DNA from: Lutimonas zeaxanthinifaciens
GTDB taxonomy: Bacteria > Bacteroidota > Bacteroidia > Flavobacteriales > Flavobacteriaceae
Length of the DNA stretch: 64,000 bases
Direction: 5' to 3'
Assembly (NCBI RefSeq): GCF_030503675.1
Contig: NZ_CP129964.1
Span: 2,418,001-2,482,000, forward strand
Under the pieces are notes generated by a model. It was not told where the DNA came from. It ran no database searches and saw only the letters and a list, made by a program, of their open reading frames with translations. Made by a program: the position numbers and the translations under genes. This document shows, piece after piece, positions 1 through 8,848 of the stretch (its first letter is position 1; each line of letters starts with the position of its first letter).

Positions 1-175
1 AGATACTTACGCCGATATCCTTATAGTGAATGGCAATCCCTTGAAGGATCTGTCGGTGATTGGTGCAAATCCTAAATGGTTTGATGCCGAATACCGCCCC
101 AATGGCGTTGAAACTATCAAGGTAATTATGAAGGATGGAAAAATTTATAAAAACACCCTTGATAGAACAAATTGA
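1..175 (+). CDS. Amidohydrolase family protein, C-terminal end (partial)
   Basis: The frame is open from the first base and stops at 173-175, giving 58 residues. It contains DILIVNGNPLKDLSVIG and ends IKVIMKDGKIYKN. This is the typical end of metal-dependent amidohydrolases (imidazolonepropionase/prolidase-like), where the last strands of the composite beta-sandwich read ADLVVLDGNPLxDI...V..V...G. The catalytic part lies outside the window, so the substrate cannot be named. Confidence 0.75.
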   Translation, partial: DTYADILIVNGNPLKDLSVIGANPKWFDAEYRPNGVETIKVIMKDGKIYKNTLDRTN

Positions 176-336
176 TGGACAGTCATACAAGGCAGGGAGT
201 ATGAAAATTAGAATAAATATTATTGATTTAGAGGATGGGAGAATACAAATTCTAGAGATAATAGATGACTAAGCTTGGAAACGGTGCATTTTTATGAAAA
301 GGCTATCATCTAATTAATATTTTGAAAGTAACTACA

Positions 337-1620
337 ATGAAGAATTTTGTCTTGACTGGTGTTTGTTTGTTAATAATATATACCGCCTATGGGCAGTCAG
401 AGAGGGATTCTACCGGAACTTACAATAACAATGAAGGTTTTGGAGGACCAAAAACGGTAGGAGCGCAATTGCAAATTGACAATCAACCTAAGTTTGATTA
501 CCGCTTTCCAATAAAAGTGACCAAGCCCTGGTATGATTTCAAATCAAATTTTTCTAATGATACTGGAATCGAGTTTGGGATCAATTATACCAGTCTGTTT
601 ATTGCCTCAACTGAAACTATTTCAGACGAAAACACAAATAATGCAAGTAGCGGGGTCTTTGACTTTCAAGCGGGATGGACCATGATCAATCGCAAGAAGG
701 GAAAAAATACGGGAAAGATCTTTGTAAAAATTAATGATCGTCACAGCTATAAAGGATCAGGCAGTACTCCTCCCATGTTTCATGGTTTGAATGAATCGGG
801 ATATTACGGTCTGCCTGCAACGGGCTATAGAGACTACAGCATTCGGATGCTCGAATTGAACTACCAGCAGGCACTTCTGGATAATCATCTGCATTTTGTT
901 GTCGGCAAGGTTGATGTGACCAATTACTTCAATTTTCATGGTTTGATTGTACCTTGGCAGCACTTTATAGGCTATGGGGCCTCAGTTAGTGGATCCGTCA
1001 ATTGGCCGGATCAGGGATTGGGAGGTATTGTGAGCATTCGGCCCACAGATAAACTTTATATCATGGGTGGCCTAGCCGATGTACGTGGAGATGTCTTCCG
1101 GGATGGGGAATTTTTGAATTTCGGAGATCAATTTCAAGATGGCAATTTTTGGAAGGCCGTTGAAGTAGGATATGTCCCCTCTTTCGGTGAAAGATATTTT
1201 AAAAAAATATCCATCATGTACTGGAACAGCGACGCCTACACCAATATCAATGGAATTGATGTCGCTTCCGGCCAGGGTATAGCGGTTAGCGCACATTGGT
1301 TCTTTGCGGAACGTTTCATTCCATTTGCTCGCTTTGGCATCTCAAATGGGAACGGCGAGAATGCTTTTTACAAGGCGGATGTGCAAATTGGTCATGGTTA
1401 TCGGTTCCTTAACTATGATATTCTTGGAATCAGTCTCAGTTGGAACCAACCCAATATCCCGGACGTTAAAGACCAAATCACCGCTGAATTGTTCTATCGT
1501 TTCAACATGACTGCACATTTTGAATTGACCCCAAGCATGCAGTTCATATCAAACCCCACCTTCAATCCGGACAACAATAGTCTGTTCTATTTCGGAATGC
1601 GAGGAAGAATCACCCTATAA
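337..1620 (+). CDS. OprB-like carbohydrate-selective porin
   Basis: This is probably an outer-membrane beta-barrel of the carbohydrate-selective porin (OprB) type, for passive uptake of small sugars or other solutes. The ATG at 337 is preferred over the upstream in-frame TTG at 322 because it begins a clean signal peptide (MKNFVLTGVCLLIIYTAYGQ). The mature part of about 408 residues has alternating aromatic/polar strands, a HFVVGKVDVTNYF segment and a C-terminal aromatic strand ending FGMRGRITL, as OprB-family barrels do. It is followed after 8 bp by a small membrane protein gene and then another porin, so the three may be one operon. The OprB assignment is from general pattern; the substrate is unknown. 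Confidence 0.65.
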   Translation: MKNFVLTGVCLLIIYTAYGQSERDSTGTYNNNEGFGGPKTVGAQLQIDNQPKFDYRFPIKVTKPWYDFKSNFSNDTGIEFGINYTSLFIASTETISDENTNNASSGVFDFQAGWTMINRKKGKNTGKIFVKINDRHSYKGSGSTPPMFHGLNESGYYGLPATGYRDYSIRMLELNYQQALLDNHLHFVVGKVDVTNYFNFHGLIVPWQHFIGYGASVSGSVNWPDQGLGGIVSIRPTDKLYIMGGLADVRGDVFRDGEFLNFGDQFQDGNFWKAVEVGYVPSFGERYFKKISIMYWNSDAYTNINGIDVASGQGIAVSAHWFFAERFIPFARFGISNGNGENAFYKADVQIGHGYRFLNYDILGISLSWNQPNIPDVKDQITAELFYRFNMTAHFELTPSMQFISNPTFNPDNNSLFYFGMRGRITL

Positions 1621-1628
1621 AAGTAGCC

Positions 1629-2129
1629 ATGGCAAACGAAAGCAAATATGAAAAATATGTCCATAGGGTAGATGGACAACTATACGAGTCCTTTGTCATT
1701 AAGGATGATGACGGAAAGAAAATACAACAGATCGACATTCCATTGAAAGTTGAGTTGAAAATTCAAGATTTGCTCGAAATTCTTGTCGGTGCAAGTATAC
1801 TTGCCGTTCCTGTTGCCTTTACTGAAGAAGTTTGGAACATGGGAAATGACCTGGGATGGTTCAACATCATTTTGTTGAATTTCGTGTCCTTGATTTTTAT
1901 GGGAAGTTTCATGTATTTCAAGGGCTATCGGAATCGACTGGAAATGTATCGAAATGAATACCTAAAACGCCTTTTCTCAACCTTTTTCCTGTCCGTTTTA
2001 ATCGTTGCAATTCTTCTTACGATTGTCGGAAAATGCCCATGGATTACTGATCCAGATCTGGCATTGAAACGCATCCTGATCGGATCATTTCCAGCTTCAA
2101 TGAGTGCCACTGTAACAGATAGTTTTTGA
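1629..2129 (+). CDS. Small integral membrane protein, DUF2391/TIGR02587-like
   Basis: This 166-residue protein begins with a soluble stretch of about 45 residues rich in charged residues. At least three hydrophobic segments follow (about 48-65, 77-96 and 115-134). The motif EILVGASILAVPVAFTEEVWNMG resembles the core of the TIGR02587/DUF2391 family of putative membrane proteins, whose function is not known. It sits between two porin genes, 8 bp after the first and with the second porin's ATG 48 bp further on, so a joint transcript is likely. Whether it works with the porins cannot be told from sequence. Confidence 0.6.
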   Translation: MANESKYEKYVHRVDGQLYESFVIKDDDGKKIQQIDIPLKVELKIQDLLEILVGASILAVPVAFTEEVWNMGNDLGWFNIILLNFVSLIFMGSFMYFKGYRNRLEMYRNEYLKRLFSTFFLSVLIVAILLTIVGKCPWITDPDLALKRILIGSFPASMSATVTDSF

Positions 2130-2177
2130 AATGTGCCTGAAATTTCATCAATTTTTAAACCTATAACCCAATTCATC

Positions 2178-3371
2178 ATGAAACGAATTTTGATAAGCGC
2201 AATTTGTCTTTCTTTAAGTCTTTTCTCTTACAGTCAGGCGGATGAAAAAGAAGAGCCAACAACCACCTTCAAGTTCGGTGGATATGTCAAAGCCGATTTT
2301 CTAAACTCGTGGTACAACAATGGAGACGTTGGAGATACCAGTCCTTTGAAGGACATTCATTTCCCGGCGCAGATTCCCGTTGGCCCCGAGGATCAAAACT
2401 TCAATTTAGACTTTCATGTCAAAGAATCCAGATTTAATTTTGACGTAAAATCAAAACTCCTGGGTAAAGACATTCATGGATTTGTTGAAGTCGATTTTTT
2501 GCTTTCGGCCCAGGGCAATGAGCGGGTGAGTAATTCGTTCTCTCCAAGGCTACGTCATTTCTATTTCGAGTGGGGAAATCTTCTTATCGGACAGACCTGG
2601 TCAACTTTTATGATCGTCGTGGTACCTGATGATCTGGACTTTGCGGGTGCAGCGGAGGGTTTGGTATTTAACCGTCAGCCTCAAATTCGATATACGCATA
2701 AAAGCTGGCAGTTCTCTATCGAAAATCCTGAGACGACTTTGATGGATTTCCAGGATCCGACGGTGGTTGAGACCGAAAAAGAAATAATTCCAGACGTCGT
2801 TGTTCGAAAGAACTTTACTTTGGAACATGGTTTTATTGGAGTCTCCTTGTTAAATCGTGTATTAAGCGGAAAAACAGCAGATGGAAATGATGTCAAGTCT
2901 CAATACGCGTTTGGCTTGTCGGGAGGTGGAAAGATTATGGTGGGCGACCGAGGCTCAGACATTCGCTTCATGGCAACTTACGGATCGGGGCTGGGTCGCT
3001 ATACTGCGCTTGGTTTCACAGCAGGAGGTGTTTTGGATGAGAACGAGAATATCAACGGAATTGGTTCTTTGAATGGATACTTCGCTTACAATCATTATTG
3101 GAAACCCGAGAAATGGTCTTCCAGTTTTAATGTATCCGCTTTTCAAGCCTTTAATGATATGGATTTTGTGAGTGAAGAAGCCAATGATCGAGCTTACAGC
3201 GCATCGGCAAATTTAAAATTCACTCCCTCGAAGGTCGTTATGTTTGGTGTGGAATTCATGCACGGGTACAGAGAACTGGCCAACAATATTGATGGTAGTT
3301 TCCAGAGGATCCAATTTTCGGCAAAATACAGTTTCGGTTACAACAACACAGTAACTAACGAGAAGCGTTGA
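2178..3371 (+). CDS. DcaP-like trimeric outer-membrane porin
   Basis: The ATG at 2178 is chosen because it opens a signal peptide (MKRILISAICLSLSLFSYSQ); an upstream in-frame GTG at 2133 would add 15 residues ahead of it. The mature protein starts with a charged segment and then FKFGGYVKADFLNSWY, the usual first barrel strand of DcaP-like porins. Further family-like features are ESRFNFDVKS, FVEVDFL, LRHFYFEWGNLLIGQTWSTF and a final strand IQFSAKYSFGYNN. DcaP porins are trimeric channels that favour negatively charged small molecules such as dicarboxylates; the substrate here is unknown. A short echo of its last strands follows the stop codon (3385-3426). Confidence 0.7.
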   Translation: MKRILISAICLSLSLFSYSQADEKEEPTTTFKFGGYVKADFLNSWYNNGDVGDTSPLKDIHFPAQIPVGPEDQNFNLDFHVKESRFNFDVKSKLLGKDIHGFVEVDFLLSAQGNERVSNSFSPRLRHFYFEWGNLLIGQTWSTFMIVVVPDDLDFAGAAEGLVFNRQPQIRYTHKSWQFSIENPETTLMDFQDPTVVETEKEIIPDVVVRKNFTLEHGFIGVSLLNRVLSGKTADGNDVKSQYAFGLSGGGKIMVGDRGSDIRFMATYGSGLGRYTALGFTAGGVLDENENINGIGSLNGYFAYNHYWKPEKWSSSFNVSAFQAFNDMDFVSEEANDRAYSASANLKFTPSKVVMFGVEFMHGYRELANNIDGSFQRIQFSAKYSFGYNNTVTNEKR

Positions 3372-3384
3372 CCTTAGAACTTTT

Positions 3385-3426
3385 ATGTTGTTCGGTGTGG
3401 AATTTATCCACAAGTATCGGGAAGTA
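3385..3426 (+). pseudogene. Echo of the porin 3' end (remnant of a duplicated porin)
   Basis: Just after the DcaP-like porin stop codon, a short plus-strand stretch reads MLFGVEFIHKYREV. This closely copies the porin's own MFGVEFMHGYREL segment, encoded near 3240-3280: 9 of 12 residues match, and the DNA is similar as well. Similarity ends at about 3426 and the reading frame then runs into unrelated sequence. The simplest reading is a leftover of a second, tandem porin copy or of a recombination event. It is unlikely to be expressed as a protein. Confidence 0.5.
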
Positions 3427-3427
3427 A

Positions 3428-3643
3428 TTAGAGCTCATCTGAAACAAAACAACTTCTTCCCTCCCGGCATCCCGAAGTTGATACCAATCCATTGTCCGGG
3501 CCAACCCCTCCGGCAGAATTAATACACCAACAAATTGTATTGGCATCATCTAATAAGAGCCAGGGTTGTTCGCCTCCCTCCATCATACCGTATGGATTTC
3601 TGGCACGAAGGAATTTACATATTGCATTCTTTTTTGATTCCAT
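3428..3643 (-). CDS. Small cysteine-rich conserved-looking protein
   Basis: This 71-residue ORF starts 11 bp downstream of the stop codon of the FAD-subunit gene, on the same strand, so it would be the last gene of the aldehyde oxidoreductase operon. It has no signal peptide. The body is well ordered: NPYGMMEGGEQPW, then DDANTICWC, GPDN and finally GCREGRSCF, giving five cysteines in a short protein. The regular Cys/Gly/Trp content argues against a chance ORF. I do not recognise the family. Metal or cofactor handling for the neighbouring oxidoreductase is a guess from position only. Confidence 0.5.
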   Translation of the reverse strand: MESKKNAICKFLRARNPYGMMEGGEQPWLLLDDANTICWCINSAGGVGPDNGLVSTSGCREGRSCFVSDEL

Positions 3644-3654
3644 GGATTCTTTTT

Positions 3655-4671
3655 CTAGGATAATTCTAAAATTGCTTGTTTAATAATAGATTTAAATAAA
3701 GGTACTTTGTAAGCATTCTTGGATAAGGGACGTGCCACACTCATAGCTGCCTCAGCAGCTTTTTCAGCATTTGACTCATTTATGCTCACTTTCTGCATAA
3801 CCTCCTGTGCCTGCCTGGAACGATAAGGAGTAGGTGCCGCAGCTCCCAAGACAATACTTGCCTCTTTACAATTCCCCCCGGAAACTTCCATGACCACCGC
3901 AACGTCACCTAGAGACCAATCATAAGATTCCCTTGCCACATGTTTTACATAAGCACTTTTTGTGTTCTTTGAGGGTGGAGGAAGAATGATATTGGTTATA
4001 ATTTCCTTTGCCGTTAATACCGTTTCCATGGAGATATCCTGGGCTGCGGAAACAAAAAAGTCATCCATAGCAATGGTTCTTTTCTTTCCATCTGCTCCTA
4101 CAATTACAACACTGGCATTAAAGGCCATAAGCGCCGTTGCCACTGATGAAGCATGAATGCTAACACAAGAACCATTATCGATAATGGCATGATTCTCGTT
4201 TTCTCCGTTTACAGAATGTCTTGCAAAACAACGATCACCCGCCTTTCTAAAACACTGATGTTCAACAGATCTGAAGTACCAGCAGCGATTGCGCTGTGCT
4301 AGATTCCCTCCTAAAGTGGACATGTTCCTTAGCTGTGGTGTTGCTGCGTGATTCACTGCCTGATGCACAGCTAAATAATTTTCTTTGATCTCATTATTCG
4401 AGGCGATCTCGGCCAAAGTTACATTGGCTCCTATGGTCATTCCATCCTTTCGATCAAAACTTATCTTATCAAGTCCGGGTATATTTCGGATATTGACGAT
4501 CTTTTCCGGTTTTAAAATTCCTTCTTTAACCCAGTCAAAAACATCTACTCCTCCTGATTTAAAAACGGCAGCTCCGTTTGAAGACGCATACAATTGTTCA
4601 GAAACAGTGGAATTCACATGTTCTAATGCATCCTCAAGTGACTTAGCTTCATACCAACTAAATTTATTCAT
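3655..4671 (-). CDS. Aldehyde oxidoreductase FAD-binding subunit with extra Fe-S loop (PaoB-like)
   Basis: This is the FAD-binding middle subunit of a xanthine-oxidase-family enzyme; it passes electrons from the 2Fe-2S subunit to the final acceptor. Its 338 residues match the usual length. An N-terminal FAD-binding half includes TIGANVTLAEIA and the flavin loop ATPQLRNMSTLGGNLAQRNRC; the C-terminal CO-dehydrogenase-flavoprotein domain follows. Cysteines at 130, 140, 148 and 169 lie in the insert after the flavin loop. E. coli PaoB (YagS) carries a 4Fe-4S cluster in an insert at this place, so this protein probably does too. It is transcribed after the molybdopterin subunit, 40 bp downstream. 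Confidence 0.85.
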   Translation of the reverse strand: MNKFSWYEAKSLEDALEHVNSTVSEQLYASSNGAAVFKSGGVDVFDWVKEGILKPEKIVNIRNIPGLDKISFDRKDGMTIGANVTLAEIASNNEIKENYLAVHQAVNHAATPQLRNMSTLGGNLAQRNRCWYFRSVEHQCFRKAGDRCFARHSVNGENENHAIIDNGSCVSIHASSVATALMAFNASVVIVGADGKKRTIAMDDFFVSAAQDISMETVLTAKEIITNIILPPPSKNTKSAYVKHVARESYDWSLGDVAVVMEVSGGNCKEASIVLGAAAPTPYRSRQAQEVMQKVSINESNAEKAAEAAMSVARPLSKNAYKVPLFKSIIKQAILELS

Positions 4672-4711
4672 GTCATAATTTTTTTGAGACTATTGATCAA
4701 CTCGTCTCATT

Positions 4712-7054
4712 CTATACTTTATTTAATGCTGTCAAAATACTTGCCGGGGTTATTGGTATTTCATAAATGCGTACCCCTATGGCATTATACACTGCATTGG
4801 CAATTGCCGCTGCTGTGGCAATATTAGCAGGTTCACCAATACCATAGGCATCGGTAGAAGACCTGGCATTGTACTCCTCAACTATTAGGGTGTCAATCTG
4901 TGGGATTTCCATTGAAAAGGGTGTCTTATACTGATCCACATTCGCATTCATCATATGGCCGGTACTGTTATCCATTACTCTGTTTTCATATAGAGCATAT
5001 GAAACCCCCTGAATGACTCCTCCGTTTATTTGACTCTCCAACTGGCCAATATTCAAAGGTCTACCACAACTATGAGCCGCAACTATACGATCGACCTTGA
5101 CAAAACCCGTATCCGTGTTAACACTTACTTCTGCAAATTGCACCGAACCCAAATCTCCGTAGGCAAGGCCCCAGGGTTGTTGAAATCCTCCATAGTCATC
5201 AGAACGACTCTCAACTTTTGATATTTGACTCGTTCGCATTAAGCCGGTAGCTTCTTTAAAAGACATTTTCTGGCTCGCATCTTTATCATTAAAAACTTCT
5301 CCATTTTTCATGCTTAAATTTGATGAATCTGTTTCCCATTTTTTAGCCACCAACTTTAAGAGTTCTTTTTTTGCTTCAAAAGCAGCATTTCTCGCTGGAG
5401 GAGTAATTGACCCGGTAACAACACTTCCTCCGGAACCTGGTCCTACAGGAAAAAATGTATCCCCGATATTTACAGTAACCTGCTCAACTTCAAGTCCTAA
5501 TTCCTCGGCGACTACCTGGGCCAATACCGTCTTGGTTCCGGTTCCGATGTCCTGAACACTGGATCTGATCTCAACGCCACCTCCCCTGTGAACTTTAACC
5601 TCTACAGAAGAGTCCAAAGTCACAAACCTGGGCCATGTTGATTGTCCTACACCGAGTCCTTTTTTAATAACTCCTTCTCCAGAACCTGGCGCTTTTCTTC
5701 TTGACCAATCAAAAAGTTTCGCCCCTCTTTCACGTTCGACTTTCCTGACTTCACTTTTATCGATTATATCTCTGTAAGCCAACGGATCGACATCTAATTT
5801 CTCCGCTAATTCATCAATGGCCTGTTCCAGGCCGAAGGCACCCTGTACATTTCCCGGCGCCCGCCATGCGGCTCCCGGACCTGCATTAGTCAATACATCA
5901 TATTGCTCCGTTGCAAAATTCGGGCAGGCGTATAAAATCTGGGCAATCCGCCCCACTCCTGCGCCAAGTCCTACCCCGGCGGTACCATGTGAACGCTGCT
6001 GTATAGCTGTAAGCGTTCCGTCTTTTTTTGCTCCGATCTTAAGAAATTGTACCGAATTAGGTCGATTACCCTCAGCAATATGTTCTTCCTGTCTGTCCAG
6101 CATTAACCATACCGGTCTTCCCGTCTTTTTTGCAAGATTAGCTGCCATAGGCCCAAAACTTCCCGCGCTGTGTTTGGCTCCAAAACCGCCTCCCATAAAT
6201 TCACAGATTACCCTGACCTTACTTTTAGGGAGGCCAAAAATACTGGCCATTTCGTTCCTTACTGCGGCTGTGTTTTGAGTCGATGCATACACGGTCATCA
6301 TGTCTGGCCTCCAGTCGACCACTACCCCGTGGGTTTCCAATGGCATGTGCGTATGAACCTGGGTTCGATAGGTATTCTCCACGATGACATCTGCGTCTTG
6401 AAAACCTACTTCCAAATCACCTCTGGGGCCTCCAAAAAAGCTACTTGTAGATGGGCCTCTCACATTACCTTCACCCTTACTGCCATCATGCGTTTCGCCC
6501 ACGTCTCCACCATCTTCCTGCTGCTTAATAGGTTGTTTAAACACAATGGGGGCGTCTTTTAACATCGCCGAACCCAAGTCAATCACAAAGGGTTTTTCTT
6601 CGTATTTCACAGTAATCAAAGCCAAAGCATCCTTAGCAATGGCAAGGCTTTCCGCCGCAATACCACCTATGGGCTGTCCAACGTACTTGACCATTGGATA
6701 TTTTCCATTCTCATTCTCTTCTCCATCTTTCTCCTCGTTCTGTATCAGGTGAATCGCATGAACGCCTTTCAGCTGTTTGGCTTTGCTAATATCAATCGAT
6801 GAAATCACTGCATGGGGAACCGTTGATCGCAACATTTTTGCGTAGAGCATACCCGGCAATTTCAAATCAGAAGTGTATTTGGCTTTTCCGGTTACTTTAT
6901 CCAGCGCATCAATTCTCTTAACTCTTTTACCGATAAGGTTTAAATCTTTATTTACAGGCCAGGCTGGTGGCTCATTCACAGGTATATCTCTTTCTATTTC
7001 GCTTAAATTATGCCCAGGAATACCGTATGGTAATTTTTCTTTTCTTGTATCCAT
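4712..7054 (-). CDS. Aldehyde oxidoreductase molybdopterin-binding subunit (PaoC-like)
   Basis: This is the catalytic large subunit (780 residues) of a xanthine-oxidase-family molybdenum hydroxylase. The N-terminal a/b hammerhead domain (RVKRIDALDKVTGKAKYTSD) is followed by the molybdopterin domains with the cofactor loop FMGGGFGAKH, a GPGAAWRAPGNVQG segment, QDIGTGTKT, and near the C-terminus AYGIGEPANI, which holds the catalytic glutamate that attacks the substrate together with Mo-OH. There is no signal peptide. Family knowledge says such subunits leave the cell by hitch-hiking on the Tat signal of the small subunit, encoded 1 bp upstream. Aromatic or aliphatic aldehydes are likely substrates by analogy with E. 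coli PaoABC, but the specificity is not shown. Confidence 0.85.
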   Translation of the reverse strand: MDTRKEKLPYGIPGHNLSEIERDIPVNEPPAWPVNKDLNLIGKRVKRIDALDKVTGKAKYTSDLKLPGMLYAKMLRSTVPHAVISSIDISKAKQLKGVHAIHLIQNEEKDGEENENGKYPMVKYVGQPIGGIAAESLAIAKDALALITVKYEEKPFVIDLGSAMLKDAPIVFKQPIKQQEDGGDVGETHDGSKGEGNVRGPSTSSFFGGPRGDLEVGFQDADVIVENTYRTQVHTHMPLETHGVVVDWRPDMMTVYASTQNTAAVRNEMASIFGLPKSKVRVICEFMGGGFGAKHSAGSFGPMAANLAKKTGRPVWLMLDRQEEHIAEGNRPNSVQFLKIGAKKDGTLTAIQQRSHGTAGVGLGAGVGRIAQILYACPNFATEQYDVLTNAGPGAAWRAPGNVQGAFGLEQAIDELAEKLDVDPLAYRDIIDKSEVRKVERERGAKLFDWSRRKAPGSGEGVIKKGLGVGQSTWPRFVTLDSSVEVKVHRGGGVEIRSSVQDIGTGTKTVLAQVVAEELGLEVEQVTVNIGDTFFPVGPGSGGSVVTGSITPPARNAAFEAKKELLKLVAKKWETDSSNLSMKNGEVFNDKDASQKMSFKEATGLMRTSQISKVESRSDDYGGFQQPWGLAYGDLGSVQFAEVSVNTDTGFVKVDRIVAAHSCGRPLNIGQLESQINGGVIQGVSYALYENRVMDNSTGHMMNANVDQYKTPFSMEIPQIDTLIVEEYNARSSTDAYGIGEPANIATAAAIANAVYNAIGVRIYEIPITPASILTALNKV

Positions 7055-7055
7055 A

Positions 7056-7691
7056 TTAACTAGATTTTTTGGCTGCGTCTAAAGTTGCTTTAAATACATG
7101 GGGATGGGTCCCACATCGGCAAAGGTTACCTCTTGTGGCACGTTTCACGTCTTCGAGAGAAGGGTCTGGATTGTTGTCAAGAAGATGCGCACATGACATG
7201 ACCATGCCTGGCGTGCAGTAACCACATTGGGATGCATCATGCTCAATAAAAGCCTCCTGAACAGGATGTAGTTTCCCGTTTTGTGCTATTCCTTCAATAG
7301 TTGTGATTTCTTTATCAACAACATCAAACACAGACATCATACAGGAATTTACAGGTTTATCATCTACATATACAGTACAAGCAGAACAAGAACCTCTGTC
7401 ACAGACTACTTTTGTTCCTGTCAGGTCCAAATGATCCCTTAAGGCAGAAGCAAGGGTTGTTCTGGGTTCAACGCTGAGTGTCTGAACCGAGCCATTTACT
7501 TTCAATTGAATAAGAGTCGCTCCTGGACCGTATTCTTTACCTTCTGAATATCCTTCCTCGTATTCAAAAGCAAAGGCATTGGTGGTTAATAAAACACTTC
7601 CGGCGGTAGACAAACCTGCTCCTCTAATAAAGCTCCTTCTGCTAAAACCCTTTTTTGAACCGGGATTCGCATCTTGTTTTTTATCTTCCAT
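7056..7691 (-). CDS. Aldehyde oxidoreductase 2Fe-2S subunit with Tat signal (PaoA-like)
   Basis: This is the small electron-transfer subunit with two 2Fe-2S clusters (211 residues). The N-terminus carries a twin-arginine signal (SRRSFIRGAG followed by a hydrophobic run), so the folded complex is exported to the periplasm. The plant-type ferredoxin domain shows CDRGSCSACTVYV and then a Cys (NSC); the second, helical domain shows CGYCTPGMVMS and GNLCRCG. It heads the operon small-large-FAD-subunit plus a small Cys-rich ORF. E. coli paoA (YagT) also has the Tat signal on this subunit. The 180 bp upstream must hold its promoter, but I could not pick out a convincing one. Confidence 0.85.
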   Translation of the reverse strand: MEDKKQDANPGSKKGFSRRSFIRGAGLSTAGSVLLTTNAFAFEYEEGYSEGKEYGPGATLIQLKVNGSVQTLSVEPRTTLASALRDHLDLTGTKVVCDRGSCSACTVYVDDKPVNSCMMSVFDVVDKEITTIEGIAQNGKLHPVQEAFIEHDASQCGYCTPGMVMSCAHLLDNNPDPSLEDVKRATRGNLCRCGTHPHVFKATLDAAKKSS

Positions 7692-7870
7692 AAATATAAA
7701 ATATGGGGTTGTATACTAATTTGATTTTATAGAAGCAGGAAGTTACGATTTTATTCAATAAATAACTAAAAGAGTTTTCAACTTTAACGAATTTTAGATT
7801 ACTCCTTTCTCATATGACGTAAGAAGAAAACTATGCCATAAACTGAAATTCACCGCCCCAAATCATCTCT

Positions 7871-8800
7871 CTAAAGACTTTCGATTAATAAAGAAACTTG
7901 AGTGTCCTTTTTGAGATTTACATGATGATTTGAAAAAATGATCTGATCCTTAATTTTAAGTTCAATCATCCAGTGTGTTCCCTGATAATAAGAATTCATC
8001 ACCTGTGCCCTGAGGTCTGAACTTTGAACAATTTTAATCTGTTGAGGGTAAAGAAGTCTTTTGACCCCTCCAAGAATTAATTCATTGACCTCATCAAATA
8101 AGGAGGCTACATAAACACTCTGCCGATCCTTATACAGTTCTTTTGGAACTCCAAATGAAATATTCTGCCCATTCTTAATGACCATCATCTGATCCGCAAA
8201 GGCCAGGGCATCCTCACTATCATGGGTGGCAACAATACATGTTATATTCTTTTCTTTAAGAAAATTAAACAGCAATCTTCTCAGGGAATTCTTCTTAAAA
8301 TTATCGATCTGGCCAAATGGTTCATCGAGCAATAACAGTTCGGGCTCTTTGGCCAATGCTCTTGCAATGGCAACCCGTTGCTTTTGACCTCCACTCAAAT
8401 ATTTTACCTTTTCTCTGGCGAATTGGGTCATTTCTATTACCTCTAGCAATTCATCAGTTCTTTTCTTGCTTTCCTCCGGATAGAATCGTGACAGGAACTT
8501 GGAAATATTTTCTTCAACGGTCAAATAAGGCATCAGATCAAAATCCTGAGCTACATACTTGGCAAAATCCATTCCGGGAATTAGATGATATGCCGGCCCT
8601 AGAATAGGTTTTTCATCCCAGGTAATTGATCCCTCATCGAGATCATATAATCCGTATATGACTTTTAACAACGTAGATTTGCCGCAACCACTCTCTCCCA
8701 TGACACAAAGGTGATCTCCTTTTTCTAATTGGAAGCTGATACCTTTTAACAAAGGTTTCTCCTTGTCATACGAAAAGCTTATGTCTTGTAGCTGTAACAC
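7871..8800 (-). CDS. ABC transporter ATP-binding protein (orphan)
   Basis: This 309-residue protein is an ABC ATPase with all motifs intact: Walker A GESGCGKST, Q-loop region, signature LSGGQKQR, Walker B LLLLDEPF and H-loop THD. The ATPase domain ends near residue 220. A C-terminal extension of about 90 residues looks like a small beta-rich regulatory domain (TOBE-like). Arrangement and length resemble importers of the spermidine/putrescine or iron/thiamine type. No permease or binding-protein gene is near, so its partners lie elsewhere and the substrate is unknown. It sits between two molybdenum hydroxylase operons; a role in molybdate uptake is possible but not supported by any motif. Confidence 0.8.
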   Translation of the reverse strand: MLQLQDISFSYDKEKPLLKGISFQLEKGDHLCVMGESGCGKSTLLKVIYGLYDLDEGSITWDEKPILGPAYHLIPGMDFAKYVAQDFDLMPYLTVEENISKFLSRFYPEESKKRTDELLEVIEMTQFAREKVKYLSGGQKQRVAIARALAKEPELLLLDEPFGQIDNFKKNSLRRLLFNFLKEKNITCIVATHDSEDALAFADQMMVIKNGQNISFGVPKELYKDRQSVYVASLFDEVNELILGGVKRLLYPQQIKIVQSSDLRAQVMNSYYQGTHWMIELKIKDQIIFSNHHVNLKKDTQVSLLIESL

Positions 8801-8848
8801 AGTGCAAAAGTAAATTTAAAAAACAAAAAACATGAAAAAGTATTTGAT

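Noticed and set aside
2133-2177. Upstream GTG start for the DcaP-like porin
   Set aside because: It would put 15 residues ahead of a clean signal peptide; ATG at 2178 is better.
5817-6562. Long plus-strand ORFs (153 and 130 codons) opposite the molybdopterin subunit gene
   Set aside because: They are antisense to a clear PaoC-like gene, rich in Pro/Ser/Cys without family motifs, and have no start context; typical shadow ORFs.
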